From the NCBI GenBank assembly GCA_937995825.1, contig CALKJO010000008.1, positions 82,650 through 146,649 on the forward strand: 64,000 bases of DNA. The letters run 5' to 3'. Origin of the DNA: an uncultured Anaerolineae bacterium. GTDB taxonomy: Bacteria > Chloroflexota > Anaerolineae > Aggregatilineales > Phototrophicaceae. How positions within the stretch are numbered: position 1 is the stretch's first letter; each line of letters begins with the position of its first letter. This document shows, one piece after another, positions 44,117-52,182 of this stretch. A model generated the notes under the pieces. That model was given only the letters and a program-made list of their open reading frames with translations. It was not told the origin of the DNA and searched no databases. A program made the translations under genes and the position numbers.

Positions 44117-44252
44117 AAATCTGAGGAAACATTGGCACTTGCAAAAAAATGGGAGACAAGCGCATCGCGCACGAACGGGCGGGTTGAAGTGGAGGCTTGA
44201 ACTCGTGATTGAGCAGCATCCCTAAAACATCAATCAAAAAACAGGAGAAACA

Positions 44253-44924
44253 ATGCTGAAAAACGCAATATCGATACTCGATGAAAAAGTTCTGTTCCCA
44301 TATCGATATGGTAAACTGATACAGAGAATGCTGCCCCTCCTTGATATGGGATCGACCGTGCTTGATGTTGGCACTGGCGATGGACATCTTGCGCACCACC
44401 TAACCCAGTCAAGCGGCTGTCATATCGTCGGCTTGGATGTTTGTCTCCAGCCGCGCTCCTATATCGAGGTTCAGCACTATGATGGTCACATTTTCCCCTT
44501 TCAGGACGACACCTTTGACTACGTGATGATGGTCGATATGCTGCACCATACCACCAATATCGACCAGATGATTTCCGAGGCGCGCAGGGTTGCCAGATAC
44601 CATGTTCTCATCAAAGATCATTTTTGGAACAATCGACTGGATAAGGCGACGCTGCATCTGGCTGACTACCTGGGCAACATCCCTTACAATGTCCCGCTTC
44701 CGTATAACTATCTGCGTCTGGACGAGTGGAGCCGCCTGTTTCGCAGGCATAAACTGAGCGAGATCAGCCGCGACATCTTCAAATACAGCCGTTTTGAGCC
44801 AGCCCAGCACATCATGGTCAAGCTCCGGGTTGATGCCATGCCTGCCAGACCCGCTGTTAACAGCAGACATCCGAATGCGCATCACATGCCTGTTCAGCAC
44901 GCCGAACGGGCGCTCAATAAGTAG
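44253..44924 (+). CDS. Class I SAM-dependent methyltransferase
   Basis: A 223-residue methyltransferase. The SAM-binding motif I is TVLDVGTGDGHLAHHL (about 35-50), the acidic end of strand 2 is HIVGLDVCL, and motif post-I/II is seen in DDTFDYVMMVDMLHHT. ARRVARYHVLIKDHFW follows as in Methyltransf_11 proteins. Substrate unknown, as is usual for this family. ACAGGAGAAAC precedes the ATG. The gene has lower GC than its neighbours and a long structured leader, so it may be acquired or specially regulated. The C-terminal 25 residues are polar and not conserved-looking. Confidence 0.85.
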   Translation: MLKNAISILDEKVLFPYRYGKLIQRMLPLLDMGSTVLDVGTGDGHLAHHLTQSSGCHIVGLDVCLQPRSYIEVQHYDGHIFPFQDDTFDYVMMVDMLHHTTNIDQMISEARRVARYHVLIKDHFWNNRLDKATLHLADYLGNIPYNVPLPYNYLRLDEWSRLFRRHKLSEISRDIFKYSRFEPAQHIMVKLRVDAMPARPAVNSRHPNAHHMPVQHAERALNK

Positions 44925-45000
44925 CCGTGCGCTTCGATAAATCACCTCCACCACTTTCCTTTTCATCGTCTGTATCAGCCGTTTTTGGAACCCTTGTGTC

Positions 45001-45019
45001 ATGATTAAGCCTAAATCAT
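45001..45019. promoter_or_regulatory. Small inverted repeat upstream of the binding-protein gene
   Basis: ATGATT-N7-AATCAT lies just upstream of a TACAAT box at 45042-45047, which would serve the gene at 45100. It may be an operator; no clear -35 box is visible. Confidence 0.3.
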
Positions 45020-45099
45020 TCCCCAACACGACAAAATGGGTTACAATTTCCACCGATCTATCCTATCAAGTCGACTAACAAGTTCGAGGAGTGATGCTG

Positions 45100-46272
45100 A
45101 TGCGAATGGGAGTCCGTATCTTCACTGTTCTGGCGGCGCTGCTGCTCGCGTTGAGCGTCTCAGCGCAGGGAAGTGACCCGATCATCATCGGCGCGGTGTT
45201 CAACAGCACTGGCTGGATGGCCGAATACGATCAGCCCGCGCAGCGCGGCGCGGAAATTGCCGTCGAGATGATCAACGAGGCGGGCGGCGTGCTTGGGCGT
45301 CCACTGGAGCTGCGGGTTCTGGACGGCGAAACTGATCCGCCGGTGGTGTTCAATGCAGCGCTGCAGCTGATCGAGGGCGGCGCGCAGTTCATCATCACGC
45401 CGTCCGACTTCGACATCGGCGGACCTGCGAGCGCGGCGGCGCAGGAAGCCGGCTTGGTTGGGCTGTCGCCGGGCGCATCGTCGCCGCTGTTCGGCGCGAC
45501 TGCCCTGGGCGACAAGCAGTTCACCGTTGCAGCTTGGACGAATTATGGCAGCGCGGCGGCGGCGGCATTCGGGATCGACCAGAAGGGCTGGCAGACGGCG
45601 TATGTCATCATCGACACGTCGATTGACTACAGCAACAGCCAGGGCTTGTATTTCATCGACGCCTGGGAGGCGCTCGGCGGCACGATCATCGGGCGCGATA
45701 CGTTTGTCCAGGGCGGTCAGGATTTCAGCGGTCAGCTTCAGCGCTTGCAGGCGCTGGCTGAACAGCCGGATGTGATCTTCATCGCGTCCTACATGCCCGA
45801 CTTGGGGACGATCATCCGCGACATCCGCGCGCTTGGCATCACCACGCCGATTCTCGGCGGCGACGCCTACGACACCACAGCGTTTTACGCCGTGCTGGGC
45901 GAGCAGTTCGGCAATGAAATTTACTTCTCAACGCACAGTTGGATGGGCGAGGAGACCGGCGAGGAAATGATCGCCTTCATCGAGCGCTATCAAGCGCGCT
46001 TCGGCGAAGCGCCGGACAATTCGTTCATCGCGCTCGGCTATGACGCTGTGCAGGTGATCGCGCGGGCGGTCGAAGTGGCGGGGACGACCAATGGCGATGC
46101 AGTCGCCGAGGCAATGCGCAAGATGGATTTCACGCTCCTGTCCGGCAGTCTCGACTGGCAGGATGTCGAAAGCGGACACGAGACCCGCAAAGACCTTTTC
46201 ATCATCGAGGTGCAGGGCGGCGCGCCTTCGTTTGTGATGCGCCTTCTGCCGGAGTATGTGCCGGCGGCATGA
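45100..46272 (+). CDS. ABC-type substrate-binding protein, LivK-like (orphan)
   Basis: A 390-residue exported receptor of the branched-chain amino acid/amide type. A signal peptide (MRMGVRIFTVLAALLLALSV, cleavage at SAQG) precedes IIIGAVFNSTGWMAEYDQPA and GAEIAVEMINEAGGVLGRPL, both typical. The binding cleft segment AQEAGLVGLSPGASSPL and the hinge near FIALGYDAVQVIARAVE also match. AGGAG lies eight bases before the chosen ATG; GTG at 45091 and ATG at 45094 are alternatives. No permease or ATPase partner is adjacent, so it must share a distant transporter or act as a sensor. Confidence 0.9.
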   Translation: MRMGVRIFTVLAALLLALSVSAQGSDPIIIGAVFNSTGWMAEYDQPAQRGAEIAVEMINEAGGVLGRPLELRVLDGETDPPVVFNAALQLIEGGAQFIITPSDFDIGGPASAAAQEAGLVGLSPGASSPLFGATALGDKQFTVAAWTNYGSAAAAAFGIDQKGWQTAYVIIDTSIDYSNSQGLYFIDAWEALGGTIIGRDTFVQGGQDFSGQLQRLQALAEQPDVIFIASYMPDLGTIIRDIRALGITTPILGGDAYDTTAFYAVLGEQFGNEIYFSTHSWMGEETGEEMIAFIERYQARFGEAPDNSFIALGYDAVQVIARAVEVAGTTNGDAVAEAMRKMDFTLLSGSLDWQDVESGHETRKDLFIIEVQGGAPSFVMRLLPEYVPAA

Positions 46273-46275
46273 ACG

Positions 46276-46671
46276 ATGCCGGTTGAGTTTGCGTGGGACA
46301 ACCCTGAGCGCACGATCATGCGCCTGAAAGCTTTTGAGTCTTGGGACTGGAACCTGTTCCACAAGACTCACAGGCGCATGAGCCTGCGCTATGACGAAGT
46401 GACGCATCTGGTTGAGCTGATCATCGATTTTCGCAAGAGCGAGCGTTTCCCCGGCGGCACAATTGCGCACATTCGCAGCCTGGGGACAGCGTTTCATGTC
46501 AATGCGCCCGCGCGCGCTGTCGTCCTCGGCGTCAGCCAGGATATGCAGCGGGCAATCGGGGCGCGGGCGGCGGTCTATCAGGATGATCGGCGTAAGCTGG
46601 TCTTCGGGCGCGATGATCGCCATGCCCTAGCGGTCATCGCGGAGTGGCGGCTGGGCAGAGAAGAGGACTGA
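46276..46671 (+). CDS. Small protein of unknown function, possibly SpoIIAA-like
   Basis: A 131-residue soluble protein. It begins MPVEFAWDNPERTIMRLKAF followed by ESWDWNLFHKTHRRMS. A charged strand, a Trp-x-Trp segment and a helix are the outline of STAS/SpoIIAA-like small proteins. It follows the LivK-like gene by 3 bp, so the two are probably co-transcribed. No catalytic residues are visible. I cannot name a family with confidence. Confidence 0.6.
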   Translation: MPVEFAWDNPERTIMRLKAFESWDWNLFHKTHRRMSLRYDEVTHLVELIIDFRKSERFPGGTIAHIRSLGTAFHVNAPARAVVLGVSQDMQRAIGARAAVYQDDRRKLVFGRDDRHALAVIAEWRLGREED

Positions 46672-46705
46672 CACAGCGCACAGGGCGAGCTTGCTTATGC
46701 AAAGC

Positions 46706-47386
46706 TCATCCCACCCGCACCGCCGGCGTGTCCTCAGGCAGGCGGTGCTGCGGGATGGCGATCAAGCGGGTTTCATCGCGCGCATCCAGCGCCAGCGTGG
46801 TAAAAGAGAGGGTGCGGTCAGCAAATGGATTGACCTTCGGGCTGACCTCGATCAGATTGGACAGCAGCGTCGTCCGCGACGCCAGCAGCAGGATGCACGC
46901 CTCCACAAACGCCCACACATCGGGCGAATACGGCGCAGTCAGGATCGTCTGCGGCTTGACCACCGAGCGCGGCGGCTGATGACGGCGCTGTTTTCTGAAC
47001 AGCAGCGCCCACTCGCGGCTGGTCAGGCGGGCTTCAGCGTCCGCGACCAGAGCGGCGGGCATCGCGCTCACCCGCGCGCGCAGATGGGCGTCATGTTCAG
47101 CCGGGGAGCGCAGCCCGATCTTGGCGCGGCGGATGCCCATCCGTCCGGTTTCGTCGCGCAGATCGGTGACGATCACCTCCGCCAGCGCGATCTCGCCCGA
47201 TGGCACGCCGAAGCACTTCAGCGACTGAGCCCCGACCAGCAGCGGATCATCCCAGCCCTGCCCGCGCGGCATGGCGCAGCGCCACAGCGTCTTGACCGTC
47301 TCCGGGTCGAGATCGTCGGTCGGCGTGGTGAAGGCATAGCCGCGCCGGTCGCCCTCCAGCCGGTAATCGAGCGTCAGGTGGCGCAT
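46706..47386 (-). CDS. Partner protein of the adjacent small GTPase
   Basis: A 226-residue protein with no domain I recognise with certainty. It begins MRHLTLDYRLEGDRRGYAF and has a conserved-looking central piece VTDLRDETGRMGIRRAKIGL. The C-terminal third has a hydrophobic helix around FVEACILLLASRTTLLSNLI. Its start codon directly follows the stop codon of the GTPase gene (TGA-ATG), so the two are translationally coupled and probably form a complex. The arrangement is reminiscent of bacterial GTPase/GTPase-associated-protein modules, some proposed to act in conflict or signalling, but that is only analogy. Confidence 0.65.
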   Translation of the reverse strand: MRHLTLDYRLEGDRRGYAFTTPTDDLDPETVKTLWRCAMPRGQGWDDPLLVGAQSLKCFGVPSGEIALAEVIVTDLRDETGRMGIRRAKIGLRSPAEHDAHLRARVSAMPAALVADAEARLTSREWALLFRKQRRHQPPRSVVKPQTILTAPYSPDVWAFVEACILLLASRTTLLSNLIEVSPKVNPFADRTLSFTTLALDARDETRLIAIPQHRLPEDTPAVRVG

Positions 47387-48106
47387 TCACCGCACTCGGC
47401 GCGGCTGCGGCCGGATCAGATTGAAAAAGGTCTGCATCGCATCATCCACGCCGACTCCGCTGACCACGCTGCACGACTGGATCAGCGATTTGTAGCCGAG
47501 CCGGTCGCCCTGATTGCGCAGCCGCTTGATCTCGTTGCTGTAGCCGCTCATCAGCTTGTCCAGCGTGGTGCTGCTTCCCCACAAATCGGCTTTGTTGACC
47601 AGCACGACGACGCAGCGCAGGTTGACGCGGGCGTCAGCGTCCTCTTCGATCATGTTCATCATGAAATTGAGCGCGTCTTTGTGTTTGAGCATGTCGGTGT
47701 GGTCGAGCATGAAGACGATCCCGCGCGGGCGCGTTTCATGAAACAGATCGACCCAGTCGGTGTCCCACATTTCATATTCCCCGCCCACGTCGCGAGTCGG
47801 CTTCAGGCGCATTATCTCATTCCCGATCTGCGCGCCAAACACCCCGACCGCGTCGCCCCCCGGCGCAGTTGGGGCGGGCTGAAATGCCTCCAGCGCATGG
47901 AGATTCTGCCGCAGCCACTCGATCAGGGTCGTTTTTCCGGTCTGGCGCGCCCCTAAAACGATGAAGGGCAGCCCCAGCACTTTAACATAGACGAAATCAT
48001 ACAGGCGATCCACGCCCTCGCTCACGCTGCGCGATAAATTGGTGATGAACTCCCCGCCCGGCTTGCCGAACACCACCGTAAACACCTGCTCGATCAGATT
48101 TGCCAT
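47387..48106 (-). CDS. ARF/Rab-like small GTPase
   Basis: A 239-residue P-loop GTPase. G1 is LGARQTGKTTLIEWL, G3 is TRDVGGEYEMWDTDW (the DxGG form of ARF and SRbeta-like GTPases), G4 is VVLVNKADLWG and G5-like SCSVVSGVGVDDA. A N-terminal amphipathic stretch of about 40 residues (FVYVKVLGLPF region) may contact the membrane. Bacterial relatives include MglA, but the roadblock partner MglB is absent and a different coupled protein follows. Expected to switch between GTP and GDP states controlling a partner. The gene is divergent from the PyrK-like gene. Confidence 0.88.
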   Translation of the reverse strand: MANLIEQVFTVVFGKPGGEFITNLSRSVSEGVDRLYDFVYVKVLGLPFIVLGARQTGKTTLIEWLRQNLHALEAFQPAPTAPGGDAVGVFGAQIGNEIMRLKPTRDVGGEYEMWDTDWVDLFHETRPRGIVFMLDHTDMLKHKDALNFMMNMIEEDADARVNLRCVVVLVNKADLWGSSTTLDKLMSGYSNEIKRLRNQGDRLGYKSLIQSCSVVSGVGVDDAMQTFFNLIRPQPRRVR

Positions 48107-48232
48107 CTGCTGTTCACTTTCGCTGACTCAGTTCTTCTACTAATACGTAAAATCGCCGCCAAAAGTCACGCGCCGGATTTTTCAAACGGTGGTAACATTA
48201 TCCCTATTGTTCTGAAAATGCTGTAAGTTGAA

Positions 48233-48976
48233 ATGAAAGACACGCAAGCCCTCATCGAACGCGTGACCCGCGTCAACGACACCCACCAGCATTTACATCT
48301 GTCCGTCGATCCATCGCTCATGAGCATGAAGGCGGGTCAGTCGGTGCTGGCGAAAGTCAATGAGACGTGGACGCCGTATCTGCGCCAGCAGTGGTTCCCG
48401 GTCAAGCTGACCAAGAAGGCGTTGGTCGTCGAGCGCCCGGCGGCGGAGCCGTATCAGCCGGGGCAAGTGGTGAGTTTGCTCGGCGCGGTCGGGCAGCCAT
48501 TTCGCTTCCGGCGGTCGCTGCGCAGCGTGCTGCTGCTGGCATACGACACCGAGCCTACGCCGCTGCTGATGACCATTCCCGCACTGATCGAGAACAAGAT
48601 CGGCGTGACGCTCGTCTTATGCGGGGTCGCCGCGAAATATGGCACGGCGCATCTGCCGCCGGAAGTTGAAATCATTCAGGGCGACTCCGAGCTGAACTGG
48701 CAGAACCGCGTCACGACGATTGGATGGGCGGATCAGGTGTTTTGCGCCGCCGCGCCGGAGGTCGAGTCGGTGCTGCTGGCGCGGGCGCTGGCGGTCTTTC
48801 GTGAGGTGCGCGCCGATGTCCAGCAGGCGTACCTGTTTGGCGTCTTTCGTCCGCCGCTGCCATGCGGCATCGGCGCGTGCGGCGCGTGTCTGATCAAGGT
48901 CAAGGGCAGCGATCCGCAGTTCGCGTGCGCGCACGGACCCGCTTTCGATCTGACTCAGGTCGGCGGGTTGGGCTGA
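48233..48976 (+). CDS. PyrK-like iron-sulfur flavoprotein subunit, degenerate NAD site
   Basis: A 247-residue protein resembling the electron-transfer subunit of class 1B dihydroorotate dehydrogenase. The C-terminal [2Fe-2S] motif CGIGACGACLIKVKG plus a later Cys in QFACAHGPA is complete (C-x4-C-x2-C...C). The N-terminal FAD-binding half has PYQPGQVVSLLG but lacks the usual Arg-Pro-(Ile/Leu)-Ser motif, and the glycine-rich NAD-binding GxGxGxAP segment is not seen. It is followed after 13 bp by a PyrD-like gene. Probably a redox protein re-used for another purpose, or a very diverged PyrK. Confidence 0.8.
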   Translation: MKDTQALIERVTRVNDTHQHLHLSVDPSLMSMKAGQSVLAKVNETWTPYLRQQWFPVKLTKKALVVERPAAEPYQPGQVVSLLGAVGQPFRFRRSLRSVLLLAYDTEPTPLLMTIPALIENKIGVTLVLCGVAAKYGTAHLPPEVEIIQGDSELNWQNRVTTIGWADQVFCAAAPEVESVLLARALAVFREVRADVQQAYLFGVFRPPLPCGIGACGACLIKVKGSDPQFACAHGPAFDLTQVGGLG

Positions 48977-48989
48977 AAGGGCGCGGACG

Positions 48990-49928
48990 ATGTCGGTGCG
49001 GATTTCGCGCTTGGGCAAAAACACGCTCGTGCTGAACACGCCGGTCATGAACGCGGCTGGCACGATGGGCTATGCCGACGAATACCGCGATCTAATCGAC
49101 TTCGGCAAGCTCGGCGCGCTCGTCACCAACCCGATCACGCTCGCGCCCCGCGATCCTGCTAACGGCGCGCGGGTTGTGCCGCTGGATGCGGGCGTGCTGG
49201 TGCATACGGGGCTGCCGAATCCGGGTGTGCGGGCGGTGCTGGACACCAACCGCGACAAATGGGGCAAGCTGCCCGCCTCGCTGCGCCTGATCGCGCATGT
49301 GGTCTTGCTGAGCAGTGTCGAGGATGTCCGCCGCTGCATCGCTGCGCTGGAGCGAGTGGAGCGAGTGGATGGGATCGAACTCGGTTTGAGCGATGAGATC
49401 AGCCCTGCCGAAGCCGAATGGTCTCTGCGCGCGCTCATCAGCAAATCCGAGAAGCCGATCCTGGCGCGGCTGCCGTTCGGCGCAGGCGTGGAGATGGCGC
49501 GCGCATGTGAAGACGCGGGCGCGGATGGGCTGGTCATCAGCGCACCGCCGCGCGGCGTGGCGCGCGATGGACTCGGCAGACTGGTCAGCGGACGAGTCTA
49601 CAGCCCGACGCTCAAGCCGCTGGTGCTGCGTCTGGTCGGGCAGATCGTGCGGCAGGTCGAGCTGCCAGTGATCGGCGCGGGCGGCATCCACACGCCGCAG
49701 GATGCCCGCGATTTTCTGGAGGCGGGCGCGGCGGCGGTACAGGTCGACTCCGCTGTCTGGGTCGCGCCGAACCGATTAGAGTGGATCGCCCGCGATCTAG
49801 GCGGCTTGGTGCTGACGCAGCCCGCCGGCGCGCTGGCGGATGAGTGGTTCCCCAGCATGGGCATGACCGCGAAAATGCCGGCGCAGGACAAGGAAAGCAC
49901 CGATAAACACGAAAATGATCTGGATTGA
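48990..49928 (+). CDS. PyrD-like FMN-barrel protein lacking dihydroorotate catalytic residues
   Basis: A 312-residue TIM-barrel protein of the dihydroorotate dehydrogenase family. The FMN phosphate site is kept: LPVIGAGGIHTPQDA and AGAAAVQVDSAVW. The substrate and catalytic motifs are altered: the VTKxxT-type Lys is Asn (VTNPITL), the NSxGLxNPG loop reads VHTGLPNPG, and the N-x-S-C-P-N loop with the catalytic Cys is GLSDEIS. The Lys in the VKLSP-type strand is Arg (ARLPFG). It probably binds FMN but should not oxidise dihydroorotate. It pairs with the PyrK-like gene upstream. Confidence 0.82.
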   Translation: MSVRISRLGKNTLVLNTPVMNAAGTMGYADEYRDLIDFGKLGALVTNPITLAPRDPANGARVVPLDAGVLVHTGLPNPGVRAVLDTNRDKWGKLPASLRLIAHVVLLSSVEDVRRCIAALERVERVDGIELGLSDEISPAEAEWSLRALISKSEKPILARLPFGAGVEMARACEDAGADGLVISAPPRGVARDGLGRLVSGRVYSPTLKPLVLRLVGQIVRQVELPVIGAGGIHTPQDARDFLEAGAAAVQVDSAVWVAPNRLEWIARDLGGLVLTQPAGALADEWFPSMGMTAKMPAQDKESTDKHENDLD

Positions 49929-49940
49929 GGATGAGTCGGA

Positions 49941-50645
49941 ATGAGCAGCAGTGTCGCAGCCTATGAACACCCCGTTATCCTGGCGCGCATCGTTTGGCAA
50001 GACCCCAACACCGGGCGCTCGCACGAATTCGTCCTGACAGAGGGCGCGACCGCCAGCATCGGACGCCTGGAGACCAACGATATCTGCATCAAAGAGCAGC
50101 ATGTCAGCCGGCAGCACGCCGTCATCAACTACCGCGATGGCGTCTTCTTGATCACCGATCTGGGCAGCGCTAACGGCGTCTACGTCAACGGGATGCGCAT
50201 CACTGAGCCGTTTCCGCTGGTCGCGGGCGATGAAGTGCGGCTGTATGTGCCGGTGCTGTATTTTTCCGCCATCATCGATGAGGGTGAGCAGCGCGAAGCC
50301 GTCCGGCGCGGCACGCTGATCACTGCGACCACCAGCACCGGTAAAGGCAAGCTAGTGATCACCAACGGCCCCCAGGAAGGTCACAGCATCCCGCTGCTGC
50401 TCAATGCCGTCACCGTCGGACGCGCCACTAGCAAAGCCGATTGGGAAATCTGCCTGCAAGACCCGTCAGTCTCGCGCCCTCATGCGCGCCTGGAGCTGGT
50501 TAAGAACACCTGGGTGATCTACGATCTGGGCAGCGCCAACGGCACGCTGGTCAACAACACGCCCGTCACCGAAAAAGGGCGCGCGCTGCGCGATGGCGAT
50601 GTGATCACCTTCGGTCAGACGGTGGCGCTCTTCCGGGGCGGCTGA
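49941..50645 (+). CDS. Double FHA-domain protein
   Basis: A 234-residue cytoplasmic protein with two forkhead-associated domains that bind phosphothreonine peptides. FHA1 (about 25-105) has ASIGRLETNDICI, VSRQHAVI and DLGSANGVYVNG. FHA2 (about 140-232) has VTVGRATSKADWEI, VSRPHARLEL and DLGSANGTLVNN. The phosphopeptide-binding Arg, Ser, Arg/His and Asn residues are present in both. No kinase or phosphatase gene is adjacent. It follows the PyrD-like gene by 12 bp and could be its regulator. Confidence 0.93.
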   Translation: MSSSVAAYEHPVILARIVWQDPNTGRSHEFVLTEGATASIGRLETNDICIKEQHVSRQHAVINYRDGVFLITDLGSANGVYVNGMRITEPFPLVAGDEVRLYVPVLYFSAIIDEGEQREAVRRGTLITATTSTGKGKLVITNGPQEGHSIPLLLNAVTVGRATSKADWEICLQDPSVSRPHARLELVKNTWVIYDLGSANGTLVNNTPVTEKGRALRDGDVITFGQTVALFRGG

Positions 50646-50665
50646 GCGCGCGCTGCCGCACGCCA

Positions 50666-52162
50666 TCAAGCATAAGATGACTGCTTGTAACGCCGGAAGA
50701 TCGTCCCTACGTCGCTGACCAGCTTGAGCGTCCCGATGATCACGGCGAAAATTTCCAGCCGTCCGAGCATCATGCCGAACGAATTGAGCCAGAACAGCCC
50801 TTCCGGCATGTCCGGCTGCGTCACCCCGACTGACAGCCCGACTGTGCCGAGCGCACTGGCGAATTCAAACATGCTTTCCTTGAGCGAATACCCATAGGCA
50901 GCCATCACGCCGCTGCCGAGCAGATAAACCGTCAGATACATGCCGATGAACAGCGCGCTCTGCCGCACCTGCAAGTCGCTCAGCAGGGCGTGCTTTTCTC
51001 CCTGCCAGATCGTCGGCTCATTGACCATGTGGCGCGGCATGAAAGCGCGCTGAATTTCCCAGCGGATCGATTTATAGAGGATATAGATGCGAAGCTGCTT
51101 GATGCCGCCGGCGGTCGATCCCGTCCCGCCTCCAACCAACATCAGCAGAATCAGCACCAGCAGCCCGAAATCCATCCACTCGGCATACGTTGTTGTGCTG
51201 AATCCGGCTCCGGACAGCGCCGACACCACCTCGAACATGGCAACACGGATCGCCTTCTCGGTGTTCGGATAAATCCCGAGCGTGACCACTCCCAGCAGCA
51301 GCAGCGTCCCCGCCGCGATCAGCGCCGACATCAGCCGCAGCTCCCCGCTCAGAAAGACCTCGCGGAATTTACCCTTCATGAAGGTGTAGGCGATGAAAAA
51401 ATTGATCGATCCCAGGATCATCAGGAGGATGATCACTGCTTCGATGACCGGGCTGTCCCAATGCCCAATCGACGCTGCTTTGGTCGAAAACCCGCCTGTT
51501 GCGACCGCTGTAAAGGCATGATTGACTGCGTCGAACCAGCTCATGCCGGCGGCGCGCAGCGCCAGAATGCCGAACACGATGTAGCCCAGATAGATGCGCA
51601 GCACGATGCTGGCGGAATAGCGGACATGCGGCGCGAGCTGATCCGTCCGCCCTTCAGCAGCGACTAACCCCGTCCCGAATGATCCAGCGACCGCGCTCAG
51701 CGCGATGATGGCAAAGCCCGCGCCGCCTGCAAGCTGGATAAAGCTGCGAAAGAACAGCAGAATCTGCGGCGTATTTTCGACATCGACCACGGTCAGCCCC
51801 GTCGTTGTCCAGCCGCTGGTGGACTCAAACACTGCCTGCGAAAACGTCAAGCCGTTGATCTGCATGAACGGAACCGCCGCTGCAAGCACTGCGATCACCC
51901 ACGTCACCACCACGATCACTGAGCCTTCCTGCACTGTCAGGCTGAGTCCCTCTTTGGGCGCATACAGCCGCCATGCCAGCAGTCCGCCGAGCATCAGCGG
52001 CAGCCCAGCCAGCAAAAATGCGCCGACATGCGGCGCATCGGCAGGGAAAAATGGAACCAGCAGCAGCGGGACAAGATGCAGCCCGCCGATGATCACCAGA
52101 AGCTGACCGACATAGCCGGTCAGCGCCCGATAACGACCGCGAAGATAGAGTTGCTGGCGCAT
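50666..52162 (-). CDS. trkH: TrkH-type potassium transporter subunit
   Basis: A 498-residue membrane protein, superfamily of K+ transporters with four pore-loop repeats. The filter-like segments STSGWTTTGLTVVD, HAFTAVATGGFSTKAAS, SALSGAGFSTTTYAEW and ASALGTVGLSVGVT are visible, each with the conserved Gly. It is followed on the same strand by two TrkA-type regulatory genes at 52842 and 53261. Together these form a K+ uptake system controlled by NAD(H) and c-di-AMP or ATP. Confidence 0.95.
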   Translation of the reverse strand: MRQQLYLRGRYRALTGYVGQLLVIIGGLHLVPLLLVPFFPADAPHVGAFLLAGLPLMLGGLLAWRLYAPKEGLSLTVQEGSVIVVVTWVIAVLAAAVPFMQINGLTFSQAVFESTSGWTTTGLTVVDVENTPQILLFFRSFIQLAGGAGFAIIALSAVAGSFGTGLVAAEGRTDQLAPHVRYSASIVLRIYLGYIVFGILALRAAGMSWFDAVNHAFTAVATGGFSTKAASIGHWDSPVIEAVIILLMILGSINFFIAYTFMKGKFREVFLSGELRLMSALIAAGTLLLLGVVTLGIYPNTEKAIRVAMFEVVSALSGAGFSTTTYAEWMDFGLLVLILLMLVGGGTGSTAGGIKQLRIYILYKSIRWEIQRAFMPRHMVNEPTIWQGEKHALLSDLQVRQSALFIGMYLTVYLLGSGVMAAYGYSLKESMFEFASALGTVGLSVGVTQPDMPEGLFWLNSFGMMLGRLEIFAVIIGTLKLVSDVGTIFRRYKQSSYA

Positions 52163-52182
52163 AAAATGGACGCTGTTCTAGC

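Larger units (their letters stand above)
43796..44252. other. Non-coding divergent spacer
   Basis: No supported gene lies here. It holds the infC leader and promoter, the divergent promoter at 43973-44000, and a long untranslated leader with one clear hairpin. I see no tRNA. Confidence 0.7.

Noticed and set aside
46691..47956. 421-codon plus-strand open frame
   Set aside because: Antisense to the GTPase and its partner, with Arg/His/Gln-rich sequence typical of a shadow frame.
48990..49928. True pyrD
   Set aside because: The fold matches, but the catalytic Cys loop, the active Lys and the substrate loop are not conserved. I kept it as PyrD-like only.
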